DNA of 64,000 nucleotides from Gigaspora margarita (GCA_009809945.1 WTPW01000580.1:62001-126000), one strand, 5' to 3'. Shown: positions 45,134-57,234, counted from the first letter of the stretch. Numbers and translations are program-made. Notes: generated from the sequence alone by a model not told the origin.

Positions 45134-48100
45134 ATTCTCTCCTACTTGATTTTCAAGTTCTACAAAAAAAACAAGGAATAAGGAAAGTCTTCAACAAACT
45201 TTCGACTATGCTAGGCCACCGACTACCTAGACTGGATTGGATTTACTGTCAGATTTGGGAGGTTCAGTAGTTTTTTTTAGACTTCTCTTGTTCATCTTTT
45301 CAACTCTAATACCTTTATAATAACAATTGCTAGTCATAAATGTTCCATTAGCATCACTGGCATTAGCAGATTTTTTATAATAAATAAATACTTTGTGTAA
45401 TCCTTTTTGACTCCAATTCCATCTCGATAACAGTATTCACTCTTGTGGATATCTTTATAAATCTACTTCTGGCTCTTCTCATGAGCTTTTGCAACATACG
45501 TGGGGATACACTTTGACATTCCTCTGGGGCTTCTCTTGAGTCTTATCCAGCAGGTAATATGGACATTTCCTTCCTTTATTCTTTCCTTTTTTTACTTCAT
45601 AACAAGTCTGCTTTGTAAGGCTTGTATTTGTTACTGTAGGCACAGTTGAATTATCAAGTTTTTCCTTCTTTTTTTATAATGTAAGGCTTCAAAATTCCTT
45701 AATTTCAGTTAGACATTTTTAGGTAAGTCTTTCTATAGATAGGGCCCCACAACTCGCTCTACCCTATCCTAACTATCCTATTTCTATTGTTAGGTCTGTC
45801 ATCAGTTTGTCAATCGATATGTGTAGTCATGGAGGTCACAAAACAAGAACAATTGGGTTGCCGATTGGGCTTAACATAATTTTTGATTTAGTTTGCGGAT
45901 GATTCCACATGTTGGTGAAGTACAGAAATTAATTATTGGAGAAGTTAATCATATGATAAATAAGTAATTAATGATTTATTAATTTAGTCAATTTGGGTTT
46001 TTTTTAATGCACAAATTCCATAGCTTCAATAAGCTTTTTCTATAATTCAACCAGATCAAATAATCCAAAAAGGAAAAGCTTTGAATAAATTTGCAGTTGA
46101 TTTAGTCTGGGTCTTTTAGAGTTTAAGGCTTCGTGGTGTCAATGCTGGACTCAGATAAGTACTCTTGTACTTATTAATACAATTTCTTAAAAGTTTATTC
46201 AGCCAATTTAATACTAATTTCTTTTCATAGGTTTGAATACAAGTCTGCTTCTCAATTCAGAATTATGTGCCATTGATTTAGGTAGTTTTGCATTCGGGTT
46301 AGTTAAATACCAATGTCACAGGGTCGAACAAAACTCCTACAGAGGGTTTCTTTCATGGTGCTTATAGATTGTGCAGCCCACAGGTCCTTAGAATTCAGGT
46401 AAATTTGATTACTATGTTGATCGGTATGCGATAGCTCCATGTTGCGACCAGAGATAAATAATACTGACTTTAAACATTCCTTGAGGACTACTCATTTCAG
46501 CAGATTTCTGAAAATGAATGAACACTTCATGGTTATTATTTTTTTTAACTCCGATTCCTTTATGATAGCAGTTGCCAATGAATTGGTTTCAATAGACTTC
46601 TTTCAATAGTTATACCAGACTAAGACTTCAAAAATAGAAGGTGTTAATCGAAGCGTAGTTGATTCAGTTTGGGTTTTTCTTGAGCTTTTTGGGTCTTGCG
46701 AAATTAACACCAGGACTGGATTATTATAGATAAGTGTCTCATTTCTCTTTTTTTTTTTATTATTACTAATATCTTCTTTTCTGTACTGAGTTTACTGTTA
46801 ATTTTAAGTCACGTGGTACTAGATTTTGATAACAACATGATTAGGTTCCAGATTACTATCAATATTACAGGAATCAAATTGTGGATTGACCAGAATAGAA
46901 AATTACGAGGTTTGTGCACTATTCAAATGAGTTCGATCAATTTGGGTTTTTTTATATATATATTAGTACTAATTAGACTCTTCTATTTTTAGAGGTAAAA
47001 TTAGAATGTTCGATTTCAATTGTGAAATTTGTTCATGATGTCATGGGACAAGAGAAATCAGATTGCCAATTGGAATCCTAGATTTTCACGTATTGTTGGT
47101 TTTCGATTACTATATCAATTAAAAGTCTGATTAAATTCTGACAGTGGCTGGCTGTAGTTGGAATTGACAGCAAAAGTCATAGGGTTCAATTTATACAAAG
47201 TCACGAGGATCGATAGTTACTTTTTTTTTTTTTATCAACTGTATTAATCTACTAATCTACTAATCTACTTCTTCTAGTTATTTTCTAGTGCCTTTGCCAA
47301 TAGCAGGATGTTCTTTCATTTGCAGTAGCACTTGATATTAGTCTCATAGCATAATTTTGATGGCTTGGTCAATTAATATTAACATCATGGGATTTGACAA
47401 TAAGGCTTCGATTGTTGATTAAAATGGGCGATTATGGGGCCAAACATATAAAGTAATTAGCTTGTGATTCCTATAAATATGACTAATTGATCGATTATTA
47501 ATTTTTCTGTCTTCTATTTTCTTCTAGGACTAACAATAACTACTAGTATTCGATATTTTTACCACTGGATGACTTGGTGTTTGCTTAAGGGTAACTATTA
47601 CTTCTATATTTATTTATATAGTTTGAAGGTTTTTTTTTTTTATAATTTTGTATTTCTAAACTGGCATCTTCAACATATTTTTAGGTACTACTCGTATGCT
47701 TTAGGTTCTTCATACATTTATCACATTTTCTTCATAAAGTCCTCCAGGATCGAATATCTGTAGGTTTGTACATTTGTTTGATATAGCAGTATGTGTCGTA
47801 GGGTCTTATTTCCAATATTTTTATTTGTAGTTCTATTGTTATTACACATAACTAACCAAATCTTCTTTTTCTTATTTTTAGTGCATTTGGGACATTTTCG
47901 GTTTGATCCTATTTTTGGGCTTGCAGTTTCTAGCCTTGGCATCTAGGTAAGTACTGTGTGCATCTTTGGGTTCCTTCTGAGTGGTGAGGCAGAGTGATTT
48001 TTCTTTCTTTGATCTGTCTTTTTCATGCATACTAATCATTATTTTAAATTTATCCATATTATTACTTCAGGTTTCACAGGCTTTCTCAAGACCTTCTGTG

Positions 48101-49246
48101 GATTTTAGATTCCTTTCTAATACCATATTTTCAATTCTACTTTGGTAACTGTCACCAATATTTAGCACTTCTTGGACTTTAGCAAGTTTTATTCTAGTAT
48201 GTTCTTCAGTTTACTGATGGTCTTTCGAAATTTGACAACTTTTCTTGTCCAGTTTTAGCAGGCATGATATAAAGCTTCTCCTTCTAGGTGCTTCTTAGAT
48301 CTATTATTATTCTTCTTTTAACTACTTCTTTCATCATTTTCAACTAATGTTCTTTGATCACTTTCCTCTAGATCTTTGTCATTCATGATTTCTTTCAGTA
48401 TTGGAGATACATTTTCTGGTTTTTTTCTTTTTTTTTGATTTGAATTAGCTACTTTTGTTTCATTAATAGTGTCCATTTTTGCTGATTTTTGGGAACAACT
48501 GAATGCCAAATGTTTGTCTTTTTCAGCTCTAATTTCAGTCTTTTCTTCTAGGATCTATTTCCATCCAATGCCATAGTATTCGGTAGCAAGTTTTTGGAGA
48601 AGTTGATCCAGGTTGACCTTTTTTTTCAAGCCCAGTCTTATTGCTTTCAAGGGGCTCTTCCATTGCCAAATATGTGTCATGAACTTTGGTCACTGGGCCT
48701 TTTATAGATTGAGAATTTCTTGAAGAATCTTTTATCGTAGAAGTTATTGGAGGTCGATTCTCTCTTTTTCTAGTTGGAGACACATGGATATACGACAGTA
48801 AGTATATAATGGGTACATCCTCAGCACTTGTATAATTAGTGAGGTCTCCTACTATTTCAAGTACTAATTCCAGAGCATAGAGAAGTTGCACATCGTTGAT
48901 GTACTTATTTCTGAAGATTTCATTTATGATCTCTTGGAATTCGGTTACTTGGCTGTCAGTCAGAGCTTCAGTTAAGGCAGTACATAGTTTTTCTAGCTCT
49001 TGCACTTCTGGGCATCAACTGACTATGTGTCAATTTTTGTGGCAATAAGTGTACCTTATTTTCACTCAGAGGTCTCTTTGGGTTACCGGCGGTCTTGTCA
49101 CCTTTGCATGATATTGAGCACCTTATTCAAGTATGGGTATCTTGCAGCTGATTCTGGTACAGTGTGATAATAATACTGATCCATTTTGGCGTATTTGTCT
49201 TTTAGTTTTTAGATTGGTGAAGTTCTATCTCACAGTTACCACCAAT

Positions 49247-50035
49247 TGAGAAGGAGAAAATATTACCCTACTTCTAACTATATCAAATACACACTACTAA
49301 CACTAACTAAATCTACTCAACCTGATACTCAAGACTTCTAAACCTTGAATCAGCAGGCAGAAAGAGGCGTAGAAGATTTGGTCTAGGTCTCAAGGTTCAG
49401 AGAGTCTTGGTAAGGTGGGAACAAACTTGGTCTGAGTTACTAGGGTTGAATCAGTTTCACAATTATGTCACGAAACTTTAATATAGGGTCACAGGTTTAT
49501 ACTTTAATATGTATCAAAGTTTATAATAATAACAGTTTATTTATTATCTATTGGGGAATTACTAACTATAATACTTCTACTCTAATTTCAAAGGTTATGA
49601 ACTCTATTTGAGTTCTTCCTTTCTGAGCTACCAAAAGCTGTCTTGCTCTAAAGATATGAGACATTGTATTTATACTTTTATACTACTGTGCTAATTCTAC
49701 TTTCATACAGGTTTCTGCCACTGAACTTATGGCATACGTGTCATAAATGCCACTTCTGGCATAAATGCCATTTCTGGCCGAAATGTCACTTCTGTCATAA
49801 ATGCCACTTCTGGCCGAAATGCTACTTTTGCCCGAAATGCCACTTTGTGCACTTTCTCAAACCAGATAAACAGTTACTTTTGTTTACTATACTAATAAGC
49901 CACAGTGCTATACTTGGGAGCTATATTAATTTTTACTAAATATACATATTGACTTACAAATAGAAGTCTAAAAATGATAATCAGGATAGAATAATAATAT
50001 AAATATAAAATAAGCATGACTTTTACACTCTCACA
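49247..50035 (-). repeat. Long terminal repeat (5' LTR in element orientation)
   Basis: Aligns end to end with 44312-45133. The GCCACTTCTGGCCGAAAT array (about 49745-49860) keeps a frame open that spells a Cys/His-rich string (CHKCHFWHKCHFW); this is an artefact of the tandem repeat, not a zinc-finger gene. Confidence 0.8.
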
Positions 50036-50985
50036 ATGTGCATTGGGTGGTACATATAAGCAGGGTCGTCTAAAGCTGTGTTTGGCCACTTGATATAGAG
50101 CTAATAAAATTGGTTGTTCGATTGACACGGATCAGCCTGATGAAAAAAAAGTGAAATAAAATAAAAAATGTCATAAATACAAGAAACAAGTATCTAAACC
50201 TACCTTGGGTTATTGACAAAAAATATCAGAGAGTCAATTTTACTGTAAAATCTAATCTTATTCTAACTCTACACTTATCCTTACCCTAACCCTAATCAAA
50301 AAGTCAAAAACATATGACTGCACACAGCTTTAGACATACCCCATACAAGCACGTTATATTATGTATAATTACTCATGCCAAAACCTGTAAGTTTTGGTTT
50401 AGTAAAGTGCAGCAAAACCTGGTCCATTTACAGCCCAAAATGTTCAGGTAAACAGTCCAATTTGGACTAATTCAATGTGCCAACACAGATCACAGACATA
50501 CAAACCCAGACATCTGGTTGTGCTGCACTTGACCGTGTTTCTCCATAGAAACACATGCAACACAGGCCACTTTTTCATAGGGATAGTATCATTTCTCAAA
50601 AATATACCTAAGTTATTCTTATATTGGTAGAGATTGAAAAATAACACGTGTTGATTGTTTGTCATAGTACATATGTGTAAAAAGGCATTCAGATTATATG
50701 ATCAAATGTAACTTAAAATTATTGTATTCTTTAAATAATTGGTTGTAAAACCACTTTAGATATTAATAAAAAAATTATTTGTGAAATTTTGTATAAACTA
50801 ATCCTCACCATATATCAAAAAACACCTTATACCAACCTTAGACAATCTAATTTTTATACTACGTGTACAACAATTTTCAATTTCAAAATAAAAAATAAAT
50901 TAAATATAAGAAAAATAAATATTTACGAATAAATCAAAAATATAAAAATTTAGTTATTTAATTATTAGTTTTTATTAATAATAAT

Positions 50986-51902
50986 TACACCAGAAATGGA
51001 GTACGAAGTACGTAATGTATGGTTTACAAGCAAGTTAAGTGGTATAGCTCTTTTGATTCTGATTGGACAACCTTTTCACATGCTTTCATCTCTATTTGTA
51101 TGCCTCTGCCAATCTCATCCCATATTTGGTTAGTATTACTTTTTGCAGAAGGTCATTGCAAATCATCTTACCTTTTAAAATCTTGTCTGTTCCTATGGCA
51201 ATGCCAATTATTCCAGCTTAGCATGTTTTTAATTTACTAACTTTAGCAGCCTGAATTTTTGTTCCAGTTTGGGTGCATGCAGTTATGGATACTATACGAT
51301 ACTACTCTTTACAATACTCTAAATAGCTATTGTTTGTAATTATAAAATTTTTGTGAACTTAGCCAATTATTTTTTGTTAAATATTCAAGTGTAAATCTTT
51401 GAATTACTTTTTTTTTATGTTAGTATTTAAAACTTTGCATTAACCCTCATAATCTTTCTTTGTTGGCATGCAGCAGATCATTTCCAGTAAAGTTTATAAT
51501 CAGATGTTAGGCATTTTATTTATTGGTTGCGATTCTTACTTGTGATTCACCATATTTCCTTTATACTAAAACAGGAAAGACATATAAAAATTTTATAATT
51601 CTAGTGTGCACTATATGAATTGCATGCATGGATTATCAGATCGTTCTGATCATGCACCCAAAATTTTTTATTATACTTGGGTTGTATTTATAAGATTTTT
51701 TCGATGACTTTTGATTCTATAATAAAATGTATGCATTCTATGTAAACTTTATATGAAATTATGTACGTACATACTAAAAATACATTGTTAGTTTTATTAC
51801 AGGTTTTGGCTTGGACAACCTATCAAGAATGCACCTACTCTTAAATATTTGTTAATTGAAATTATTATTTGGGGTGGGTACATTCTTGATAAGTGTTTCG
51901 AT
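50986..51902. other. CpG-poor stretch beginning with an eroded ACCAGG module
   Basis: 50989-51005 reads ACCAGAAATGGAGTACG and continues to ATGGTTTAC and AAGTTAAGTGGTATAGC, matching the modules at 19280-19411 with CpG loss. It starts exactly where similarity to block A ends. The remainder is AT-rich without a gene. Confidence 0.45.
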
Positions 51903-52082
51903 AGGACCCCAAAATATACATAGATAGGTCAGGTTAATTATAGGGTTACTAAAAAAGAAAAGATCTGCAGAAAAAACTTCAAAAATAAGCAAAAAATTAC
52001 TATAAATAGAAAAAATCTGTATAAAAAACCTCAAAAATAAGCAAACTCATACCTGACCTATCTATGTATATTTCGGGGTCCT
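51903..52082. mobile_element. 180-bp MITE with 32-bp inverted ends
   Basis: AGGACCCCAAAATATACATA continuing to GATAGGTCAGGT is the inverse of ACCTGACCTATCTATGTATA continuing to TTTCGGGGTCCT. Flanks GTTTCGAT and GTTCTGAT resemble an imperfect 8-bp duplication. The interior has two copies of an AAAACTTCAAAAATAAGCAA-like unit. Confidence 0.8.
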
Positions 52083-52189
52083 GTTCTGATATTGATAGCC
52101 AAACCTTTGTGTAATTATGTAATAATTGTGGTTTACTCTCAGATCATTCCTAATTATAGATTAGATGATGCATTCTTTAAGAGGTTTAC

Positions 52190-52565
52190 TAAATATACTT
52201 TGCAAAATTGATCATTTTTGTGATAGCAAAAAATATTCTAGATCTAGTGTAAATGATTAATAATATAGGTTGCCAAGAGGAAATTTTTATAGCAAATTGC
52301 AAATTAAGGCAAATTTAGCTTCTTACTAGCACTATTAACGAGGCTCTAGCAAGGTTTTTGTCAGGGTATAGAAAATTACTGAGTTTACATACATTATCAA
52401 AAAACCTCATTAATAGTGCTGGTAAGAAACTAAATTTGCCTAAAGTGTGATTTGTTATGAAAATTTCCTCTTGCCAATCTATATTATTAATAATTTACAC
52501 TAGATCTAGAATATTTTGTCGCTATCACAAAAATAAACAATTTTAGCAAAGTTTGCAAGCTTTAT
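52190..52565. repeat. Foldback (palindromic) element, ~375 bp
   Basis: Left arm landmarks TTTGTGATAGC, ATTCTAGATCTAGTGTAAAT, TTGCCAAGAGGAAATTTT and TAGCACTATTAA recur inverted on the right as AATAGTGCT, GAAAATTTCCTCTTGCCAA, ATTTACACTAGATCTAGAAT and GCTATCACAAA. The centre is near 52375. Non-coding. Confidence 0.8.
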
Positions 52566-52662
52566 AGTGAAAATTAAAACTTCCAATGTTATGTTTGGTT
52601 ATGATATTCACAGTCTTCTACATAATAATATCAAACTCAATTATCTGAGTATCATTAAAAGA

Positions 52663-52706
52663 AAACCTGAAAATTTAAATACAAATCATATTTAAATTTT
52701 CAGGTT
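52663..52706. other. Strong short hairpin
   Basis: AAACCTGAAAATTTAAATA and TATTTAAATTTTCAGGTTT are perfect inverses separated by a 6-8 base loop, followed by T residues. It could be a tiny foldback or a structured RNA element. Without a gene nearby, a role as terminator is not supported. Confidence 0.5.
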
Positions 52707-53571
52707 TTTTTTAGTAACACTCATCTCTTTATGATCTTAAAAAAATTAACTTTTGTGTATTACACAATTTACATATCTTTGATATTATTACTGAGGTATA
52801 GATAATACTAATAACATGTATTAGTGAACCTCATACTATGTGTCAAAAGAATAATAATAGGTTTTTGCAACAGAACTTTACAGTACTAACAATAGAAATC
52901 ACTAAAATAGTGAGTAAGTTCTGTAATGGAATTTTTAGTCATTCATGGTAGAAATCACATTTATTTCAATGCAAACTAACTCACATTAACCATATATTGT
53001 AGCCACCAGAATGGCAAGTTCTGTAAAGAATAATTTATAGTAACTCATGATAGAAACCACAATAATTCCAATGCAAACTATTCTAGACTTGTATATTGAG
53101 TAAATTCTGTAATAGATTTTTTATAGTAACTCACAATAAAAATTATTTCATTTTATCCACATAATGTGGTCACTGAATAACGAGTAAGTACTATCACAAG
53201 ATTCTTTAAGTAGCTTAATTCTAATCACATATTATGGTCAATAGGATAGCAGTTAAGTTTGTAGCAAAATTATTTATAGTAACTCAAAAGAATGCATTAT
53301 AATTTCAATATAAACTAACTTATCTTAACCAAATATTGTGATATTAGAATAGTAAATTTGTAACAAACTTATTTATAATAGCTTACAATAAAAATTATGA
53401 CACTCCAATGCAAACTAATTGCATATTATGATTACTAGAATAGTAAGTTTTATAACAAAATTTTATTTGTAGTAGCAAACTATAGAATTATAATAATTCT
53501 TATGCAAGTTAAATAATTTTACTTAAAATAGTGAATAAATTCTATAAAGAATTTTTCAATACCATATATTC

Positions 53572-53871
53572 CTGAAAATAAGCTACCTTTTTTGGGCCAA
53601 ATATTACACAAAAAAACATGGTAGTTTATTTTCGAATTGTTGAATTTTTTGAAAATTGAAAAATGTACTAATAAAAAGTTGTCCAAATAATGTAACATTT
53701 TTACTGTAAGTGTATTTTAATACCCTGAACACGTTTACTTGATGACACTTTTGAGGTTTACTTAGTAAAATTTGGACTTTTATATGTAGTAACTGCTGTT
53801 TTTTTGAGATTTTTAAAAAAAATTAGAGGGGTAGCTTATTTTCAGAGTAGCTTATTTTTGGGAATATATGA
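53572..53871. mobile_element. CpG-eroded TA-target MITE, CCGTATTCC family
   Basis: Ends CCATATATTCCTGAAAATAA and TTATTTTTGGGAATATATG, flanked by TA. The ends equal those of 20499-20674 if CpG losses are allowed. The interior shares TTTTACTGTAAGTGTATTTT and TTATATGTAGTAACTG-like sequence with the pogo-like element at 41700-42922. Confidence 0.75.
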
Positions 53872-54235
53872 TACTTCATGTCTAAATCATTAATTTATTG
53901 CAATTGTATAGATTTCTACTCACCTATGCAATAACCTGATTATCATTCAATTGTGTAATTGTATAGTTATTTCTTAGACAAAAATTCAACATTTATATGT
54001 AACTTTTATTTCTTTGTTATATGAAGTCATACTCATTAAAAATTGTTTCATACAATTACACTATCAACAACAATCAGGTGATTGTATAGGTTTGCTGTGA
54101 TCTACAACATTGATCAAAAATAAATGATTTTGCAAATCACAATCAATGCAAACTAACTCATATTAAACACAATGTGGTTACTAAAAAAATAAGTAACAAT
54201 GCAAACTAACATATTTTAACCATATATTATAATTA

Positions 54236-54489
54236 GGCCATTTGAATTTATAATTTCGTTTAATGTTCCCTTAAGAAGCTTAAGCATGGTGGGGGGAGGG
54301 GGGTCAAACTAAACAAACATATTAAAATTGCAAAAAATCAACACATTATTATTGGTTGACTCATAAACACGTGACTTGTTGGAATCCTATGACGAGATAA
54401 GCATTCTGATTGGCCTGTTTAATTCTAGAGGGGAGCTCTTAGAGCTGGTGGGGGGAGAACGTTAAACGAAATTGTAATTCCGAACAGCC
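54236..54489. mobile_element. 254-bp PIF/Harbinger-type MITE with TTA target
   Basis: GGCCATTTGAATTTATAATT continuing to TCGTTTAATGTTC is the inverse of GAACGTTAAACGAAATTGTA continuing to ATTCCGAACAGCC. Flanked on both sides by TTA, the PIF/Harbinger target. It contains G-rich runs (GGTGGGGGGAG) on one side only, in the same orientation at both ends. It still has CpGs inside a CpG-poor satellite, so it looks recent. Confidence 0.8.
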
Positions 54490-55677
54490 TTACTAGAATT
54501 GTAAGTCTGTAACAAATTATTTGCAGTAACTTATGATAGAAATCATGACAATTCTAATACAAATTAATAGTTACTGAAATAATGAGTAAGTTCTATAATA
54601 GAATTATTTATAGTAACTCATGATAGAAATTATGACAATTTTAATGCAAACTAACTCAAACTTAACTATATATTATGTTCTCTAGAATAGCGAATAAGTC
54701 CTGTAACAAGACACTGTTTATATTAATTTGTGATAGAAAACATGATAATTCCAATATAACTTGTCTTAATAAGAATAGAAAATAATTCCTGTAATAGTCT
54801 TTTAATAACTCATGAATAAATCATGTTAATTTAATGCAAGCTAATTCAACATTATTTGTAGTCACCAAAACAGTAAGTTCTATAATAGAATTATTTACAG
54901 TAACTCATGATAGGGATCATAACAATTTTAATACAAACTAACTCAAACTCAACCATATATTATGTTCACTAGAATAGTGAATAAGTTCTGTAACAGGACA
55001 CTGTTTAAATTAATTCATGAAAGAAAACATTATAATCCAATATAACTTGTTTTAAACAGAATAGAAATAAGTTCTATAATAGCTTTTTTAATAACTCATG
55101 AATAAGTTATTTAATTTTTTAATGCAAGCTAATTCAACATTATTTGTAATCACCAAAATAGTGAGTAAATTCTATATCAAAATTTTTTAAGTAACTCTAA
55201 AAGAAATTATAATGATTTTAATGCAAAGACTAACTCACCTTAATAGTGAAATAGCAAATAACTTCTGTAATAAAATTATTTATAGTACATAACTCAGGAT
55301 AGATGCATGACAATTCAAATACAAACTACCCACATATTATTGCTACTAAAATAACAAGTAAGTTCTATAAAAGAATTATTTACAATAAAATATAGCAGTT
55401 TTAATGCAAACTACACAAGCTTAACTGTATATTATAGTTATAATAGTAAGTAAATTTTGTAACAGAATTTTAATTACAATAACAAAAATCATGAAAATTC
55501 TAATATAATCTCATTTAACCAGAACATTAAGTTCTGTAACAGAATTTTTTTAATAACTTACAAATAAATGTTAATCTTATTGCAAACTATAGTCACCAGA
55601 ATTGCAAGTTTCACAAAAATTATTTACAGTAACTGATAAAAATTATGACAATTACAAGACAAACTAACTCAACTATA

Positions 55678-55832
55678 TGAGTGCTGCCAAGTTAAAAAGG
55701 CTGTTCAAAATTTCAATTATATTTTGTGTACAGTTAGCTGTCTTTGAAAATTTTATCATCATGATAGATTTTCTAACTGTATACAAAACATAATTGAAAG
55801 CCCAAATGGCCATTTTCCCTTGGTAGCACTCA
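55678..55832. mobile_element. 155-bp MITE, TGAGTGCTGCCAAG ends
   Basis: TGAGTGCTGCCAAGTTAAAA is the inverse of TTTTCCCTTGGTAGCACTCA. TATA is present on both sides. The interior repeats AATTATATTTTGTGTACAGT, inverted as ACTGTATACAAAACATAATT. It interrupts one satellite monomer, which continues on both sides. Confidence 0.75.
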
Positions 55833-56057
55833 TATATTATGGTCACTGGAATAGTGATAAGTTCTGTAGTTGAATTTTTTACTGCAATTTATAATAAAAA
55901 ATCATAATAATTCCAATGCAAACTAACTTAGTTTGCATTGGAATTGATATGATTTTATTATAAGTTACTGAAACAATTCTACTAAAGAGCTAACTTGCTA
56001 GCAACCACAATATATAGTTAGTCTGCATCAGAATAATCATAATTCCTATTATAAATA

Positions 56058-57234
56058 CAATGTTCCAATGTTAGGTTCAGCCTAAACTTGGTTCAGGCTA
56101 AACCCAAACTAAATCTAAGCTCGAACCAAGAATTTTGCAGATCTTTGAACTCGAACTGGACTTGAACATGGTTGAAAGTTCTGTTCAGGTTTGGTTCAAA
56201 AGTTCACAAACATGTTCGAGTTCAGGATTATAATTAGTAATAATCGATTAAAGTAAAAAATCGATTAAAATCAATAGTATAAAAAAATTCGTAAATTTTA
56301 ATTAAACTTTAAAAGCGATTTCCTCGATAACTAATAATTAGAATTAGCTCAAATTTTTAGTACAAATAGTATTGATATCAGTTTATAATATAATAAATTT
56401 TCAGCAAATTTGGACTAGTAGTTCACGAGTAATTACTTGTATACAATAATCGATTTTTTTAAAAAATCAATTACCATATATTCGTAAATTTTAATTAAAT
56501 TTAAAAGTGCTTTTCTTGATAACTAGTATTAAAATTATCCCAAATTTTTACCATAAATAGTATTGATAACATTCCAAAATATACTAAATTTTTAGTAAAT
56601 TTGGACCAGTAATACTCGAGTAATTGCTTGTATACAATAATCGAGTTTTAAAAAATTGATTATTGTATACAAGCAATTTTTCAAGAAATACTAGTCCAAA
56701 TATGCTAGAATTTTAATATATTATAGAATGTTATGTATACTATTTATGATAAAAATATGAAATAATTTTAATTACTAGTTATCAAGAAAATCGCTTTTAA
56801 AGTTTAATTAAAATTTACAAATATATAGTAATTAATTTTTTTAAAAAAATCAATTATTGTATACAGGCAATTACTCGAGAACTACTGGTCCAAATTTGCT
56901 AAAAATTTAGTATATTATAAACTAATAACAATACTATTTGTGTTAAAAATTTGAGCTAATTCTAATTATTAGTTATCAAGGAAATCTCTTTTAAAGTTTA
57001 ATTAAAATTTACGAATTTTTTTATACTATCAATTTTAATCGATTTTTTACTTTAATCGATTATTACTAATTATAATCCTGAACCCGAACATGTTTGTGAA
57101 CTTTTGAACTGAACCTGAACTGAACCTGAACATACTCTAAAAGTTCGAGATCTCAAGTTCGAGTTTGGTTCAAAATTCAAACTGATCTTGAACTTGATCT
57201 AAGTTCAGTTTAGTTCAGGTTCATAGGAACACTA
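56058..57234. mobile_element. hAT-type foldback element with 8-bp duplication
   Basis: Ends CAATGTTCC and GGAACACTA fit the hAT YARTG rule. Perfect 8-bp flanks TATAAATA lie at 56050-56057 and 57235-57242. The whole 1.18 kb is an imperfect palindrome centred near 56655: outer arms contain GAACCTGAACTGAACC-type words and CATGTTCGAGTTCAGGATTA; inner arms each hold two tandem units with ATTTTAATTAAACTTTAAAA and GATAACTA.TAATTAGAATTA. No transposase. The symmetrical structure is unusual for hAT-derived elements. Confidence 0.85.

Larger units (their letters stand above)
44312..50035 (-). mobile_element. Fossil LTR retrotransposon, minus orientation, apparently non-autonomous
   Basis: About 5.7 kb, bounded by direct repeats of 822 and 789 bp beginning TGAGAAGG and ending CTCACA on the plus strand, with a 4-bp target duplication (ACGT/ATGT). 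A purine tract (AAGTAGGAGAGAA) next to the left repeat and TTGGTGG next to the right one fit a polypurine tract and primer-binding site for minus-strand orientation. The interior has a zinc-knuckle-like gag remnant (about 49000-49060), charged coiled-coil-like stretches (about 47950-49000) and Sel1-like repeat sequence (about 45300-45460 and 46465-46570). I see no reverse transcriptase, protease or integrase. It is broken, with many interruptions. The repeats are about 92% alike over the first 180 bases by eye, so it is moderately old; CpG decay inflates this. The family cannot be assigned to Gypsy or Copia. Confidence 0.75.
44167..50582. mobile_element. TIR DNA transposon split by an LTR retrotransposon
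   Basis: Outer ends are CCTATGAGAAAAGTGGTCTG and CAGGCCACTTTTTCATAGG, inverted with few mismatches. Without the LTR element inside (44312-50035 plus one target copy) it is about 690 bp and non-coding. Block A shows the empty site near 19905, inside a GTAC microsatellite, which is why the target duplication cannot be read cleanly. The right part contains a CCCTAACCCTAA word (about 50274). The superfamily is undetermined. Confidence 0.7.
43040..50985 (+). repeat. Duplicated block A' (CpG-eroded copy, interrupted by a 6.4-kb insertion)
   Basis: 43040-44166 and 50583-50985 align with 16915-17451 and 19412-20736. In the best comparison (43828-43855 against 19546-19577) all six CpGs of block A are TpG or CpA here. 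A' lacks the three insertions of block A, so it preserves empty sites. It has its own extra piece at about 43285-43577, with a ~30-base poly-T, and the composite element at 44167-50582. Confidence 0.85.

Noticed and set aside
49664-49939. Cys/His-rich frame resembling zinc fingers
   Set aside because: The CHKCHFW pattern is produced by an 18-bp tandem repeat inside an LTR and runs antisense to the element.
52860-55926. Regularly spaced repeats that could suggest a CRISPR array
   Set aside because: Monomers are 107 bp, diverged along their whole length, with no conserved repeat/unique spacer structure, and the genome is eukaryotic.
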